From Membranipora membranacea (Eukaryota; Bryozoa; Gymnolaemata; Cheilostomatida; Membraniporidae), in contig OU612068.1 in the NCBI GenBank assembly GCA_914767715.1, positions 2,418,001 through 2,482,000 of the forward strand: a stretch of 64,000 nucleotides of DNA. The letters run 5' to 3'. Numbering within the stretch: position 1 is the stretch's first letter; each line of letters starts with the position of its first letter. The notes below the pieces were generated by a model that searched no databases, was not told where the DNA came from, and was given only the letters and a program-made list of their open reading frames with translations. The position numbers and the translations under genes were made by a program. Below, piece after piece: positions 35,701 to 48,300 of the stretch.

Positions 35701-38700
35701 TCTATCTTTGATTAGCGAAAACTTCCCTATTAAAAATCTCAAATACTGAATTTCATTCCTTCAGATATATTTCTCCAGTCGCCTTGGTAAATTAATCATG
35801 GCTCAATGGGGTGGAATGTTTCAAAATCATTTACTAGATGCATCGGATGAACACAAATTGACATGGGGAATGGTAGTCGAAGTAGTCAATGAATATTGAA
35901 TTAATTATAAGTTTTGTGTAGTAAGTTCTACGCATCACACATATAAGGCCAAAACTTCATTGCACCCAAGTAGAGTGCACCACTTGTGTATGTAAATGTA
36001 TGTAAGTATAACGAAAAAAAAAACGATCATGAAGAGGCCAGGATAAGCAGCGAAAAATTAGTAGCTGACGCACAACGTGTGAGCAGCGCATAAGTAACAA
36101 AGAAATAGAGTGGAAATATTAATAAAGGAGAATAATGAAAGCCAGACATCATATGAAACGGAAAAGGCTGACATCCACAGCAAAGCTAGAAAATATACAA
36201 ACAATGTGTCAAAGTGTTAAGTATGGTGTGGTGTTTATTGGATGAGGTATTGTCAGTGATCATCATTATATTATCTACCTGTGCCTTAGACCAGCATGTT
36301 ATAGTAGTTAGTAGTACACCCTTAGTTAGTAAGAATACCAGAACCATCTGAAGGCTCAGCCTACACTACACATTCACTTACATCACGATCACACAAGTCT
36401 GAAGGCGTAGTCGACTCACTCATAGTCACTATAATCATATAAGTCTGGTGGCTTAGACTACTCACTCACTCACAGTCACCATAATCGCGTAAGCCTGAAG
36501 GCTTAGACTACTCACACACAAAGACACCACAATCACACCAATCAATAGACATCCAAGCCAATCTGAACAACAGCTCAGATAATTAGGGAATTTATAGTTA
36601 CTATTACTCCTTGATTAGGGTACTACTGGCCATTCCACATGACCTGTATGGGCGGAAGCTAATTCAGCAGTATAATTTGAATTTGTTGTGGGAATTATAA
36701 TTATGCAGTGCAATGATGCAACTCAGAAGAGACTTTATAAACTTCCAGCAGGAACTGTGTCCACCAGAGGAAGCTACCATCGAACACATCAGGGCAGAAA
36801 CACAGAGATATATGAGAAATCGGAAAGTTTCACAAATTTGGAAAACACTTAGAAAATTGAAAACTACATGGTACTAGTTAATTGCCCCGAACCTTCCACG
36901 AAACACCAGGCTATTTTTAGCCTATTCATGACAATAGGGGGTGATGAGGGGGGCTATAAGCAAGGGGTCATGATTCATCTCGTCAGGATAACTGGAAAAA
37001 TAATGTATTTTTGGTACTATCTCTCAGGATACGTTAGACATCAAAGTCTGATCAGAGACTATAGATATATATCTATAGTCTCTGGTCTGATCACACATGT
37101 TACAGAGCCCATCAATCAAATAAAACTACCCAATCACCTTCAATTTTCATTAATTGCCTTTTCAGATATTTTAGATCCTCGATCAAGAAATAAGAGAGGC
37201 CTCAATGGTAGCTTTTACCTTATGAGAATGTGAGTAGTGCAAAATTACATAGTATCACCGCTAATCCACTCAGTGCCATACTCGTGCAAACATTTCAGCA
37301 TACTAAGACATTCAAATCATGGTGCCCGAATCACAGTGAAGCCACTAAATAACCATACTATAGGAGACTAAACAGAAGCAGTGTGTACTATAGCTAAGGC
37401 ACAGGTAGATATTACAGAATGAGTTGAGTGATTATATGATAGGATTACCACATACATAACACTGTGGACCACATGATTGTACCTAGCTCCGCTGGAGTCC
37501 CCGGGTGTCGATAGACTGTGCTCTAACCTCGGAGGCCATGGTACAGTGGCAGGTCTGTTACGCGTCACTGGAGGACGTAAGTCCGCATGCTGCCTCTTCA
37601 ACTTCCTCTCCGCCAACAGATAGAAAGTGGCAGTGACATTTGAGTATTCGTCTGATTCCAGCGCTCTGTGTAAGTAGATACAAAGCTGTCATTATAGCAC
37701 TGTTACACTGATAACAAACTTCAACTCCGGTATGGAGAGTATCGAAAGTAAGCAGAGACAAGTGACAAGATAATTGAACAGTAAGGAAGCCTTTCTGGAT
37801 TGAATGTTATGTTCCATAAGAGTATTTTTGATATAACAATGTTCATTATTATGTAACAGGTTAGAATCTAGAGAGGAAGAGATACAGACAGAGTATATAC
37901 TCTGTATCAGAGGGTCACAATATTCCTGACTTGGACAGAGACCAGAGTAACAAATGATTGTAAATGTCAGTGATTACATAATTAGCTGGTGTGATAACCA
38001 GGGTGTGATGTGATGTCTCTCTCTCCCCTATCTGAGTAGTGAGTGACATATCATGCTATCCTCCACTCAATCTCCTGGAGAGGCAGTGTGTTGTCTAGAT
38101 TTCACACCAAAAGAGACAAACTTGATTCAATTATATCTTCTCTTACATCTCAGCATCAGATCTCACACAAACCTGAGAATTTCATTGCGTGAGGCAATAT
38201 TGCCTTCCACCATTTTCTGGATGATTAGTTCGTGGTCCTCAGACGCGAGATGTTCTCTGCCTACAAGAGCTACACATGAGGAGTTATCACAGCACTTCCT
38301 GCCCGACTGAGTCATCCAGGGGTGATGTACAATACTCCTCAGACTGATCCGCTCCTTCGGTTCACGTCTCAGCATAGAGGATATGAGACTACAATAAAAA
38401 AAGGCGGACATTAAAAATTTATTAGAATTTGATTACAGAAAATCATCACTTATTCTTATTTGGAGATTAACAATGACTTGTCAGATTTGTTGGCACACAA
38501 CAAAAATGCACTGATAAATCCCAAAAGATAAAATCTAAATAAGACCCTTGAATTATTGCTAATACTAACATTATTCACAAACAACTCTGTATGAACTTTG
38601 CTTTATAAACCTTATATTAGACAAAGATGCTAAGCGGACTACTAAAAACCGATGTACTGTATGTAGGTAAGAATGTTTATGAGTTTTATGAGTGTAATCA

Positions 38701-41301
38701 GGAGTGTACTGCTCATTCTGCACACATTTTTAAAGGCAGCGGATGAATGAATCGGGCAGCATTGCACTGGTACCTTGTATGCAGGGATTTGTTAGACAAT
38801 CAATTACACAGCGCTGCACTAGTATTCAATCCTCGGCAGCAAACCAGTGCAACTCAATGGCTTGCTTCATTTCATTAGCTAATACCAACACCACAAGTCA
38901 ATAGGTGTCTGCATTAATGGCCCCATTGATAAACCACAGCCTGTTGAAAACTGACTAAATAGCGTTGCGTCACCTTGATTGAATAAAACTGGCAACCAAA
39001 CGGCTTCCAACAATCTCAAACATGGGATTCTCAAGACTTAACCAATAGATATGAGAGGAAGTATGCTGGACCAGTGCCAAGTTACTCTCTCATATGTTTA
39101 CACTAGTCAGTACAACATTCACATTATTCTCTGTTACGCTTAGCACAGTAGGCATAGACTCAAGCCTCTCAGAGACTCAGGCCTTGTCGGTGAAGTGCTT
39201 GAATTTAGTTTTACATTGAAAAACATTCTAGATGTTCAGCTCAGTGCTGTTTTCTTTTGAATATGAAATCCTCAAAATATTATCATAGTCATCAAACATC
39301 AACAGCCGGAGAACAGGCAAGGCCTATATTCTAGCTCAAATTAAGGTGTAGCCAGCCTAGCCAAAACAATAACCGCCATGTTATCAGACAAAGCAGTCAC
39401 TTATCTCAATACCCTCAATGATGAAATAGTTGCCAAGCATAGTTACTACACGACTACAACTGATAACTAATCCTGTCTGCATCATAGAGTCAATGATAAC
39501 AATAGAGTGGAGGTGATAGTAAGAGTTATGTTATAGCCAGGTGATAGGGATCATCTCCTCTTATCTGTGAACACTAATCTGAGATAAGCCGATGGAGAAA
39601 TCATTCATCTGTATAGTGGAGTGCACTCCCTAAAAGTTACATTATCCTCAAAGTCATACTCAATGACTTTGACCTTCACTAGGTATTCCTGCATTTCAAC
39701 GACCCTAATAGCTATGAAATAACAACCCAGACACGAGAAATATCTGATTCATTTCACTCATATACTAAAACCACAGACTGCAAAGGCTACTACATTTCCA
39801 GTTGTGTGCTTGTGTATTGAGTCCACTTTAGAGCTATGTTTATTTGACTCCAGGTGAAATTTTGGACTGGCGATCTCAACACATAGCCTTCATAATAAGT
39901 CATCTCAAGAATCTCAATTAAAGTCATGAAAGATGTAAGACCTAGTCAACCACGAACGGTCAACAAATAATATTATGTTATTGTCAAGTCAGGACCTAGT
40001 CAACAGGATGGCGAAGGTGATATTGTTGTTATTGTGTAGATTTTTATGCTCAACAACACTGACCGAACAGGATTTTGACTTTTGAGATTGAAGAGGTGTG
40101 GGAGTAAGATATGTAAATTGAACACATAGCAATTAATTCTATTTTTGTCAGCGTTATCAGTTTGAGGATATAAGAATTTTCAAACTTTTGATACAGTCTA
40201 GCGTGAGAAGAACGTAGTAATCCCGCTATTAGAAAAGATTGGATGTGGGCAGGGCAAAACATTCAGAACTTGCTATTCATGCGCCAGATTGAACAGCTCA
40301 TATAATAATTAATCTTGATCTTTAATATAACAATTGGCGAGATTGTACTTACTTGGCACAATGTGGAGGTATATGGGGAGGTATTCTATATTTACAGTCC
40401 ATTATCATGGTCAAGGTTTCGCTATCATTGGCCTCCTGAAACGGAGGATCTCCGCAGACAAGCATGTACAGTAAAACACCCAAGCTCCATACATCTGAAA
40501 TACAGATACTAAGATTGAATTGTTTCCAGATGCAAACTTGTATGTAATAATATGTACTCATAATGACTGCACTGTAAGTTACTCAAAATGTTTATCATTA
40601 CCAATGAACATAAGAAACTTCCTTAGACAAAATAATCTTTCAATGATGGTGAAACGTCCTTCAAATCATGATAACTAAAGTATCGAGTAAAGGAAGAGGA
40701 ACTCACCGACTGCGGGAGCATCATAAGAGTCGCCTAATAAAATCTCTGGTGCTGAGTAAGCGAGCGAGCCACAGGATGTGTCTAATTTAGTATCAGGCTC
40801 AAATCGATTACTGAATCCAAAGTCTGTCAGTTTGACTATTCCTAACTTTTCAAAGAATATAACATTCTCAGGTTTCAAATCCCTGTGAACAACATGTAAG
40901 TCATGACAATATGATATTGCTTCTAAAATTTGGGTAAAGTACATTCTGGCTGTTTCTATATCCAAGCCCCTGTCGTGGTTGTTCATTATGTAATCATACA
41001 TATCACCATCTCCAAGTTCAAGGATGAGGTAGAGTTTAGTTTGAGTGTCAATCACTTCATATAATCTGACTATGTGAGGATGTTGTACTAGCTTCATACA
41101 TCTGACCTCCTGAAATAGATGGTCTCTAGATATTGGGTCAAGTTTTGTCTTGTCTATCACCTTCACAGCTACTTTTTCACCTGTGAACACATGTTTAGCA
41201 AGTTTCACAACAGCAAAGTGTCCCTTGCCAATGGTTTCACTCAAGTCATATAATCCTGCTATAGTGCACTCAGAATCCTGCTTCTTCCTGAAGTAATCCA
41301 T
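29731..41301 (-). CDS. SNRK: SNF-related serine/threonine kinase SNRK, complete
   Basis: SNRK is an AMPK-related kinase activated by LKB1. Eight coding exons join in phase: 40707-41301, 40353-40494, 38173-38388, 37483-37665, 35094-35240, 33108-33252, 31563-31847 and 29731-30639; 873 aa versus about 765 in human. The kinase domain starts at about residue 17: glycine loop [13 protein letters not shown] lysine K47, catalytic HRDLKPEN (D141), DFG (D160-G162) and APE. The LKB1 target threonine is T175 in [29 protein letters not shown] and [20 protein letters not shown] match SNRK rather than other AMPK relatives. A UBA-like segment follows (exons 3-4, ending [14 protein letters not shown]). The long tail is Ser-rich and acidic. 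It keeps an LKQIHEEQE block and ends in CLVM, a CaaX box. The Met at 41301 has a strong context (G at -3 and +4); an in-frame Met at 41421 would add 40 residues without family support. Confidence 0.95.
31894..32019. repeat. 21-bp minisatellite in an SNRK intron
   Basis: Five near-identical 21-base units (GCACCTCGGCAGGCTGTCAGA type) and a partial sixth lie 46 bases beyond the acceptor edge of the 31563-31847 exon, inside the intron. Because the unit is a multiple of three, it gives long open frames that are not genes. Confidence 0.9.
34125..34160. repeat. Hairpin-forming palindrome with AT core
   Basis: A 36-base inverted repeat with outer arms CACAGAGT and an ATATAT core, in an SNRK intron. 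Confidence 0.8.
36385..36538. repeat. Three tandem copies of a 46-50-bp unit
   Basis: The block AAGTCTGAAGGC/AAGCCTGAAGGC ... GACTACTCAC recurs at 36395, 36441 and 36491 with diverged copies, in an SNRK intron. Confidence 0.75.
37053..37084. repeat. Perfect 32-bp palindrome
   Basis: The 32 bases read the same on both strands (half-site CAGAGACTATAGATAT), in an SNRK intron. The flanking TGATC sequences on each side extend the symmetry imperfectly. Confidence 0.9.
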
Positions 41302-42354
41302 AGCTGTGAATGAAGAATCGTGATTTAATGTCTGATGTATCACCTCCTCATATTTTCTATGTTGGGTGGTTTGGTATTTGTTAGTTCTTGTCACTTTTTG
41401 AGGAGCTAAGACTTGCCTCACTCAAATTTTCACAGTTTCTGTTTCAGAATTGATCTAGCTAATTGCTTTGTGCGCAGGACTTCCGCGCATGTATTCAGTC
41501 ACGTGGTAAACAATAATAATATACCAAGCAATTTCATTGGTTGTTGTGAGCATCCAAGGTTTCCAGGGTAAGGGAATTCCAATCTTGAATATATCATGGT
41601 AGTGCTGAGCAGAACCTCCCTGGTGTAGAACTATTAGGGGATTTATACAGTAAGCAAGAATGGATGTTGGGAATTGGGATGCCACAATTTTATTAACAGA
41701 GATATGGGGGAGGCTGGTTAAATTGCTTTGCCTTTTTTTTTCATCTAAACCCTTAGCATTATTGGAATGAAAAGTAAGATGGTTTAATGAACAATCATCG
41801 ACAAAGCTACCAACACCTTCTTTCTCGTATGATACAGCTCAAGGTATTTTACAATGCCGTCACAGAGAGTCCATCATTAAACGGTCACAGGATAAATCAG
41901 ACTAGCTAGCGAAAAACCTTCACAATTGACTTTGCAGTGAAAGCACTTTGGCATGCATGAGCAATATTGCAAGAGAAATGAATCAATTTAAACTGATGGT
42001 GTTCTGTTCAAATATTATTGATCTTTGAAACCCTTTTATCATGCACAAACTCAAAGAGCATTTACATGGAGTTGATAGTCATTGAATTTGATAGTCAAGC
42101 AAAGCAAACTTGATCAGTCTAACAATTGATTGGCTTTATTTTACAACATACGATCAATATTTTAACAGATAAAATAAATGTTCACTTTTCGCAGGGTGCG
42201 TTTTATGTACAGAAAAATTACACGCTCTTCAAGGTCAAGACATCATTCAAATAATTATATAACCCATCATGTGGAGTGGTAACAAATATAATGCCTCCGC
42301 ACTTCTTCCTAATTGATTTAAATCCTCGAGAGACTTCTCCAATATTGCGTAAAA
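41302..42354. other. SF3B3 3'UTR to SNRK 5' flank
   Basis: About 1 kb between two genes in the same orientation. A minus-strand poly(A) signal for SF3B3 lies at 42135-42140; the rest is expected to hold the SNRK promoter and 5'UTR. No other coding sequence was recognised. Confidence 0.6.
42135..42140 (-). terminator. Poly(A) signal (minus strand) of SF3B3
   Basis: AATAAA on the minus strand about 215 bases after the SF3B3 stop codon. Confidence 0.55.
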
Positions 42355-45300
42355 TCAGAAAGCAAATCTTGTACGTATATCCTCAAGCTTCTTTGAAACC
42401 TGGAAAAAAGAGCAGAGCATAAAAAATCAGGCACAAGATTCACAGAGCAGCAGGATGTTGAGTGGAGTTCCAACTGAAAAAATACCATTCAAACATTTTA
42501 CCGAATCATTTCGATTGCCATAGTGACCTTCTCCACAAAGCATAATAAAATAATAAATATCACCGCAGCAAATTCATGAATAACAGAGGAGGCTATAAAT
42601 AGGCTGAACTTTCGGCTGGTTGCCTGGGAGGATTAATTGACATGGTAACGGTAAGGAGAAACTGAACAAAGATACAAACCAAACCAGTTAATTACTACGC
42701 ATTTACGGACACAGCGGTCTCTTTTTCATGGGTATATTTGCCAGACCAAAATATTCTTCAGTGCTAGTCTTTGTCATGTCATGGACTAATTAAACCTTCC
42801 TGAGAAAATGAGACATTCTAAAACGCATAGCACAAATGACTATTTCCATAGCCATGCAACAATGAGCAATGACTTGCTACTTTCTAACGTCTCTTTATCT
42901 CCGGCAACATTTATTTATGATACCATTTCACTAACAAAATACATATAATATAACACTAACCTCAGCAGGGCTACGCTCCAACTCGGCAGCTATACTCTTC
43001 TGTTTACTTATATCAAGTGATGAGAACATCTCACACAAATCTCCATCTATCACACTCTATAAATAATCATATATAAATATATAACAGATGAAATATAATA
43101 GGAATATGCATGTAAAGGCTACAGGTTGTTTGATGAGAGGCTAATCCTACACTCTCAAATATTTACATTATGACATCTTTGAAAACTTGTCATAGTATTC
43201 ACAGCTGCAGATCCTTGTATGGTGAATCAAAAGTATAGCGAGAAAAATCTGAAGTGATAAATATACTATCATACTATACAGTTACATTGTCTTTGGTTGG
43301 TTGGTTTATTTGGTCACAAACATTAAGTATGCTGCAAGATTCGTTATAAGAATTATCACCCTGACTGACCAATTTCAAACCCAGAATTATCTAAACAGAA
43401 CCCTGGACAGTGCTAGAGAGAGCAGGCACAATTTGATTTAAAACATTCCTAAGTTTTAAAGTCAAAGTTCTCTCGTAAATAGTGGTACCCTTATTATCAC
43501 TTAGTTATTAAATCAGTCTGGTTTGGTTACCTTGATAGGATAATAAGTAGATCTGTACGACATGTGATCTCGTCCACACAGGGGAGGTAACTCTGATCTC
43601 ATGTGCATCTCAAGGTGCTGCATAAACTCATAATCCTGAAATTAGAGAAGCCTGCATGTTATGATGTGTGAGTAAATATGAAAAAAAACTTCAGTTTATT
43701 TTACCATGTATAGTTGAGTGCTACGTTACTTCTTTCTGCTGTCCCATGACACCTACTGAGAATTCAACAAGACTAAAAGCCTGCAGACCAAAGATGGAAG
43801 AGTTGTGCAATTTAGTTTGAGCACAACGTGAAAGAAAAGATATCATTCATTGAGCGGGAGAAGGGGTTTTTTCTTCACCATTTCAAAACATTGCACAACA
43901 ACAGCAGCTGCATCGGTTCTGCAGACAGACACTGATGTCAGTTTTTGTGCAATGTTCAGAGAGACCTTTCATTGATAAATAATCATACAATTTAATTTGA
44001 CGGCAAAATATGACAATATAACAATGAGGTGGAATACCCGCATCTTCCCTAGAGGTTCACACAGCTGGTCTCTGCAGTATATCAGGTTCATTGCCAGGAT
44101 GTGACTGCACTGACCAGCAGACTGAAGCCCTGTGTGCCTCAGCTTCATATGGTTGTTGGCCTATCCAATTTCCGTAAATTGATGAAAAGATTACACATTT
44201 TAATGAAAATGATCGATTGATGAGATAAAAGTCCAGAAAAGTGCAATGGAATAGTTATATTACACAATAGGAAAAGTCGATATCGAGAAACATCTAATTG
44301 AATACACTAAAATGTCATAGTCTGATGGATTGTGCTTGCAAAAATCCTAATTAGAAACTAGACTCTTCCATTCTGGTCAAAAGACGTTCGCTGCCCTTCA
44401 GACCAACCAGCAGTCTGTCAGTCTTTGACCCATATCAGTATCACTGAACTCGAGATGAAAACTTACAATCATTAAACACGATCTCTAAATTTATAGTTTT
44501 AGAAAAAATGAGTTTTAATGAACTTAAATGATGATTCCCTCCAAATGTTTCGCTACAGTCAAACAAGGCCGTTGAATGCGTTTGTTAACATCGCAATAAT
44601 AACCTGTGATTACCTCATTAGAAGTGAAGGGTACGAGCATGCCGACACTACCGGAGATGGTAGTATAGACCAGGCTCTCGGATCCCCCAGGTATCAGGGT
44701 CGTCTTCTGTAACGATGAGATCACCTCCCCTACATGGAAGTTAACTGATGACGAGGCCTTCTGTGTGGCGCCATTCAGCAATCCTCTATCCCACAATGCC
44801 TTGGTACCTGTAGGATCTTCATCAACATCATCACTTACATCTTGGGGCAGACGGATCTGAAAAAAGGAATTGAAGAAAATTTGAAATAGTGAAACTTGCA
44901 ATAAATGATAATATTTATCGGGCAAGTGCAGGAGAAACATCCAAATTATTACGCATCCATTTATTTGAGGATGTTTGGCTGTGTTTCTATGATACATCTC
45001 AGTTCTTGAGACTTGAATGAAGTTTGATGTTTCACATGGTTCACAGCAGGAGCATGTAGTAACGAATCAGCTAAATTTAAAGATTGCTTTTCAGTAAATT
45101 GCATTACTTATGTGTATATTGGTCAGTCAAGGGTCAATTATTTCTAGTTTTTTCCCATTCCCAGTGGCATTGATCATGTAAGTCAGTTGGTCAATGATGT
45201 TGTCATCTAATAATAACTAACAAGGCAGCTAGCTCACTTACACACTCATCCAACTAAGGCTGCCAATGTTCAATTATCATGAGGGTGAAATTTTACACCC

Positions 45301-48300
45301 GATAGTTAGTCACATGTACTAACATCAAATTGTTACATCATATATATGGCTATTATTAGCTTTGATATATAACCAACATCCTCTGTCAATTTCCCTGACA
45401 GCTTCAGATATTGTAGTAGAATACCACCACAGTGTCAGTGGGCTATCAGCAATAAGACTCAAATTAACTGTCAAAAAGTCAGCTTTGACAGACTCAGAAT
45501 AGACACCACGTGTCACAAGTCAAGCCAACAGGGGAACAAAACAAACTGTACTTTTAGCTCAATTAGTACCTAGAAACAAGCCAAACTATGTCATAGATAA
45601 TCTATTTCTGATCCCACTTACCACTGTGATGTTGCCAAATTTGTCAGCTCCAGCCATGGTGTCGTAGTCTAGCCTGCACGCTGCCGTTATCCAGCGGGGA
45701 TGTGTGTCGTCAGCGAATACTATGAGCTGGTTTTCCTGTCTCTTATACTTGAGAAAGTGGAAGCTCTCCTGGACGTCAGTGACATACACCCGCTGTCCTG
45801 TAGTCGTTATATTAGTTACAAAGTTTGGTATGGCCTACAAGGCAACAAACATTCATCAAACTCAACATTCAGCTGTATGAATAAAAACAGGTTGTTTAAA
45901 TTACATCATTTCCGGCAACTGCATCTGTTCCTACACATGATCCATACCATGCTTGTAAAAACTTGGAAAAAGAAAATATCTACTTCCAGGTTTGCTAGAA
46001 TCAAAGACAATTTTTTTGATGACTTATTATTTCCAACAGTTTTGCACATGATGCTATCATATCAATCTATTGTTGTTTAGTGAGAAAATTGTGATCATTC
46101 ATAGAATTGATTACAATAGTATAATACTACAAAATATAAGGATAATTTCAATTCAGTTTTAGTTTGATGAAACATATTCAGACCCCACTGTCACAGAGTC
46201 AGGATTTACCTGACTCTGTGCCACTATCCTCTAGTCTCACACTATTTTGGCATAAATTAGAATCAGTCAGATGCCAATGGCCACAGGCACAAATAATTAG
46301 GTTACCTTATTTTCACACTTTCTGAGCATTTTCTTCTTGCCGAGATCATAGATCCTGAGCAGTTTGCCCACACCTATCAGCACACGCCCCTGGAATGCAC
46401 ATATTGCTCCTGGAACCTCATCCACAGGTGTCTTATGGACAAGCTCCAGTTTATTGTTATTTATTTTGTAGCAGTGGATGGCGCCTCCAGAGTGTGATCG
46501 GGGATTCAGAATCACATCTTTGCCAGTACCAACAATCACATACTGTTGTTCTCCATGTCCAGTGAACTTACATACAGCAATACTATAAGGAAACATAACA
46601 TGTTATAAAACGGCCTGAAAAGTCTGCATACCAACTACATACATTCATCTATTTGAAAGCTAATATTTCCAAATAATAGTCTGATCTGAGTGTTGAGGAC
46701 TTATGACATGGTAAGGTCATGTTTTGGCTAAAATAAATTTCTTGTCCGGGTTTGTCAAGTACCAGCTAAGATCGGAGTATTTACAGGAGACCTCGGAGTT
46801 CTATCAGGGGAATACAATGTTCCCAGTTAAAAGACTAAATCTGGAAACAGGTTACAACAAACAATGTATATATTACCTGAAGGCCGCCTCGTTCTGCTCA
46901 AGGTTGATAGTATGCGATACCTCCCAGCTATTAGTATTTAACATAGTAATGTTACTGGCCCACAGTCCCTTCCCTGCCTTGGCAGCCCCAAACTGTGCAT
47001 CAGGCAGATTCTCAGAAAGAAACGCTGCCGCTACCTCCGCAGCCAGCTCCTGCTGGTCATCTCCTGCCACTTCTACCTACAAATATTATGGAAAATATTA
47101 AATATTAATAGGAACATGAAACCCCCCCCCCCCCCCGTAAGGCGCTGGGGAAAATAATAAGTCTGTCCATCCTTTTTGTTCAGGGTACCCTTTTAACAGA
47201 AAGCCACGGTTTTTGTAATATTTAAATTTAGTCATTGAAGAAGTTGATTTTATTATGTAACTTCCTACAGGTAGTGTAATACTGATGCCCTAATGCACAT
47301 AATTGCAGCTGTAGTCAAAGCATCCACCGTTAGGATATGTAGTCAGTAAGGTGTCAGTAAGCTATCCTTGACTCACTATATGAGCTTTTTATCAACAATA
47401 AGCTCAAGATTTCACAGAAATTAGGTTTCTTATCACCGCCGGTATCACTCCCACAACCTAATAAAAGTTTGCCCTTTTGGCAGAATTTTAAAGTTTGATC
47501 TTTATCATTTTGATACACCAATGATAGGATCACTTGGGGATTTTGTGACCCCCTAATTTATCAGCTGGATGACGTCAATGGAGATATAATAGTTAGACAA
47601 TAGTAATTCTAGTCACAATCATAAATAATCATTAACCAATGGTAATGTACATCATTAGCAAACAATGGTCTGCCTTCGTACCATGGTAATAAATATCTGG
47701 GGTTATCAACAGAGTACTTAGCTGATAAACTGTCAAATCTCGCAAATTTAGCTACCAGTTTCACACAACATATTTACATAGTGTGCCCTGTATTCACATT
47801 GCACCTGGTAATTCACAATCTATCCCAGGATACACCCTTTGTTGCTACATGAACACTTGGGGGTTGGCCAACTCTACAGCATAAGGTCATTTAATTGGGC
47901 TGAGAAAACAACTTGACCAAATTGATGTAATCTGCAGCCAACTGAAAAATTATAGCGCTAGCTAGGTGAAGTGCACAAGATCTCCCGTTGAGGAAAATTC
48001 TGGATATGTCAGTGTTTTCTGCTTAGTTGGCAGGTGGCTATAAGAAAACGTGCACATCATGAATATTCTTCTATGTGAGCACCAGAGAGCACCAGAGAGC
48101 GTCAGTAAATATTCCTTTGCGTATCAAAGTCAACTTGAGGCCATCACAACTGCTTTAATTCGTCTATTCTGAGTTTCATGATAGAAAGCATAGAGTAATT
48201 ATATAATATATGTATTCTAGGTGGGAAAGTTTCCAGCACTCCCTTAAAACACAGTAAATTCCACCTCAATCTACTCCCTGTCATGTACCCAATATTTTCC

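Noticed and set aside
36868-37233. 121-aa plus-strand frame in an SNRK intron
   Set aside because: It crosses the 32-bp palindrome, shows no domain or family resemblance and lacks supporting splice or poly(A) signals.
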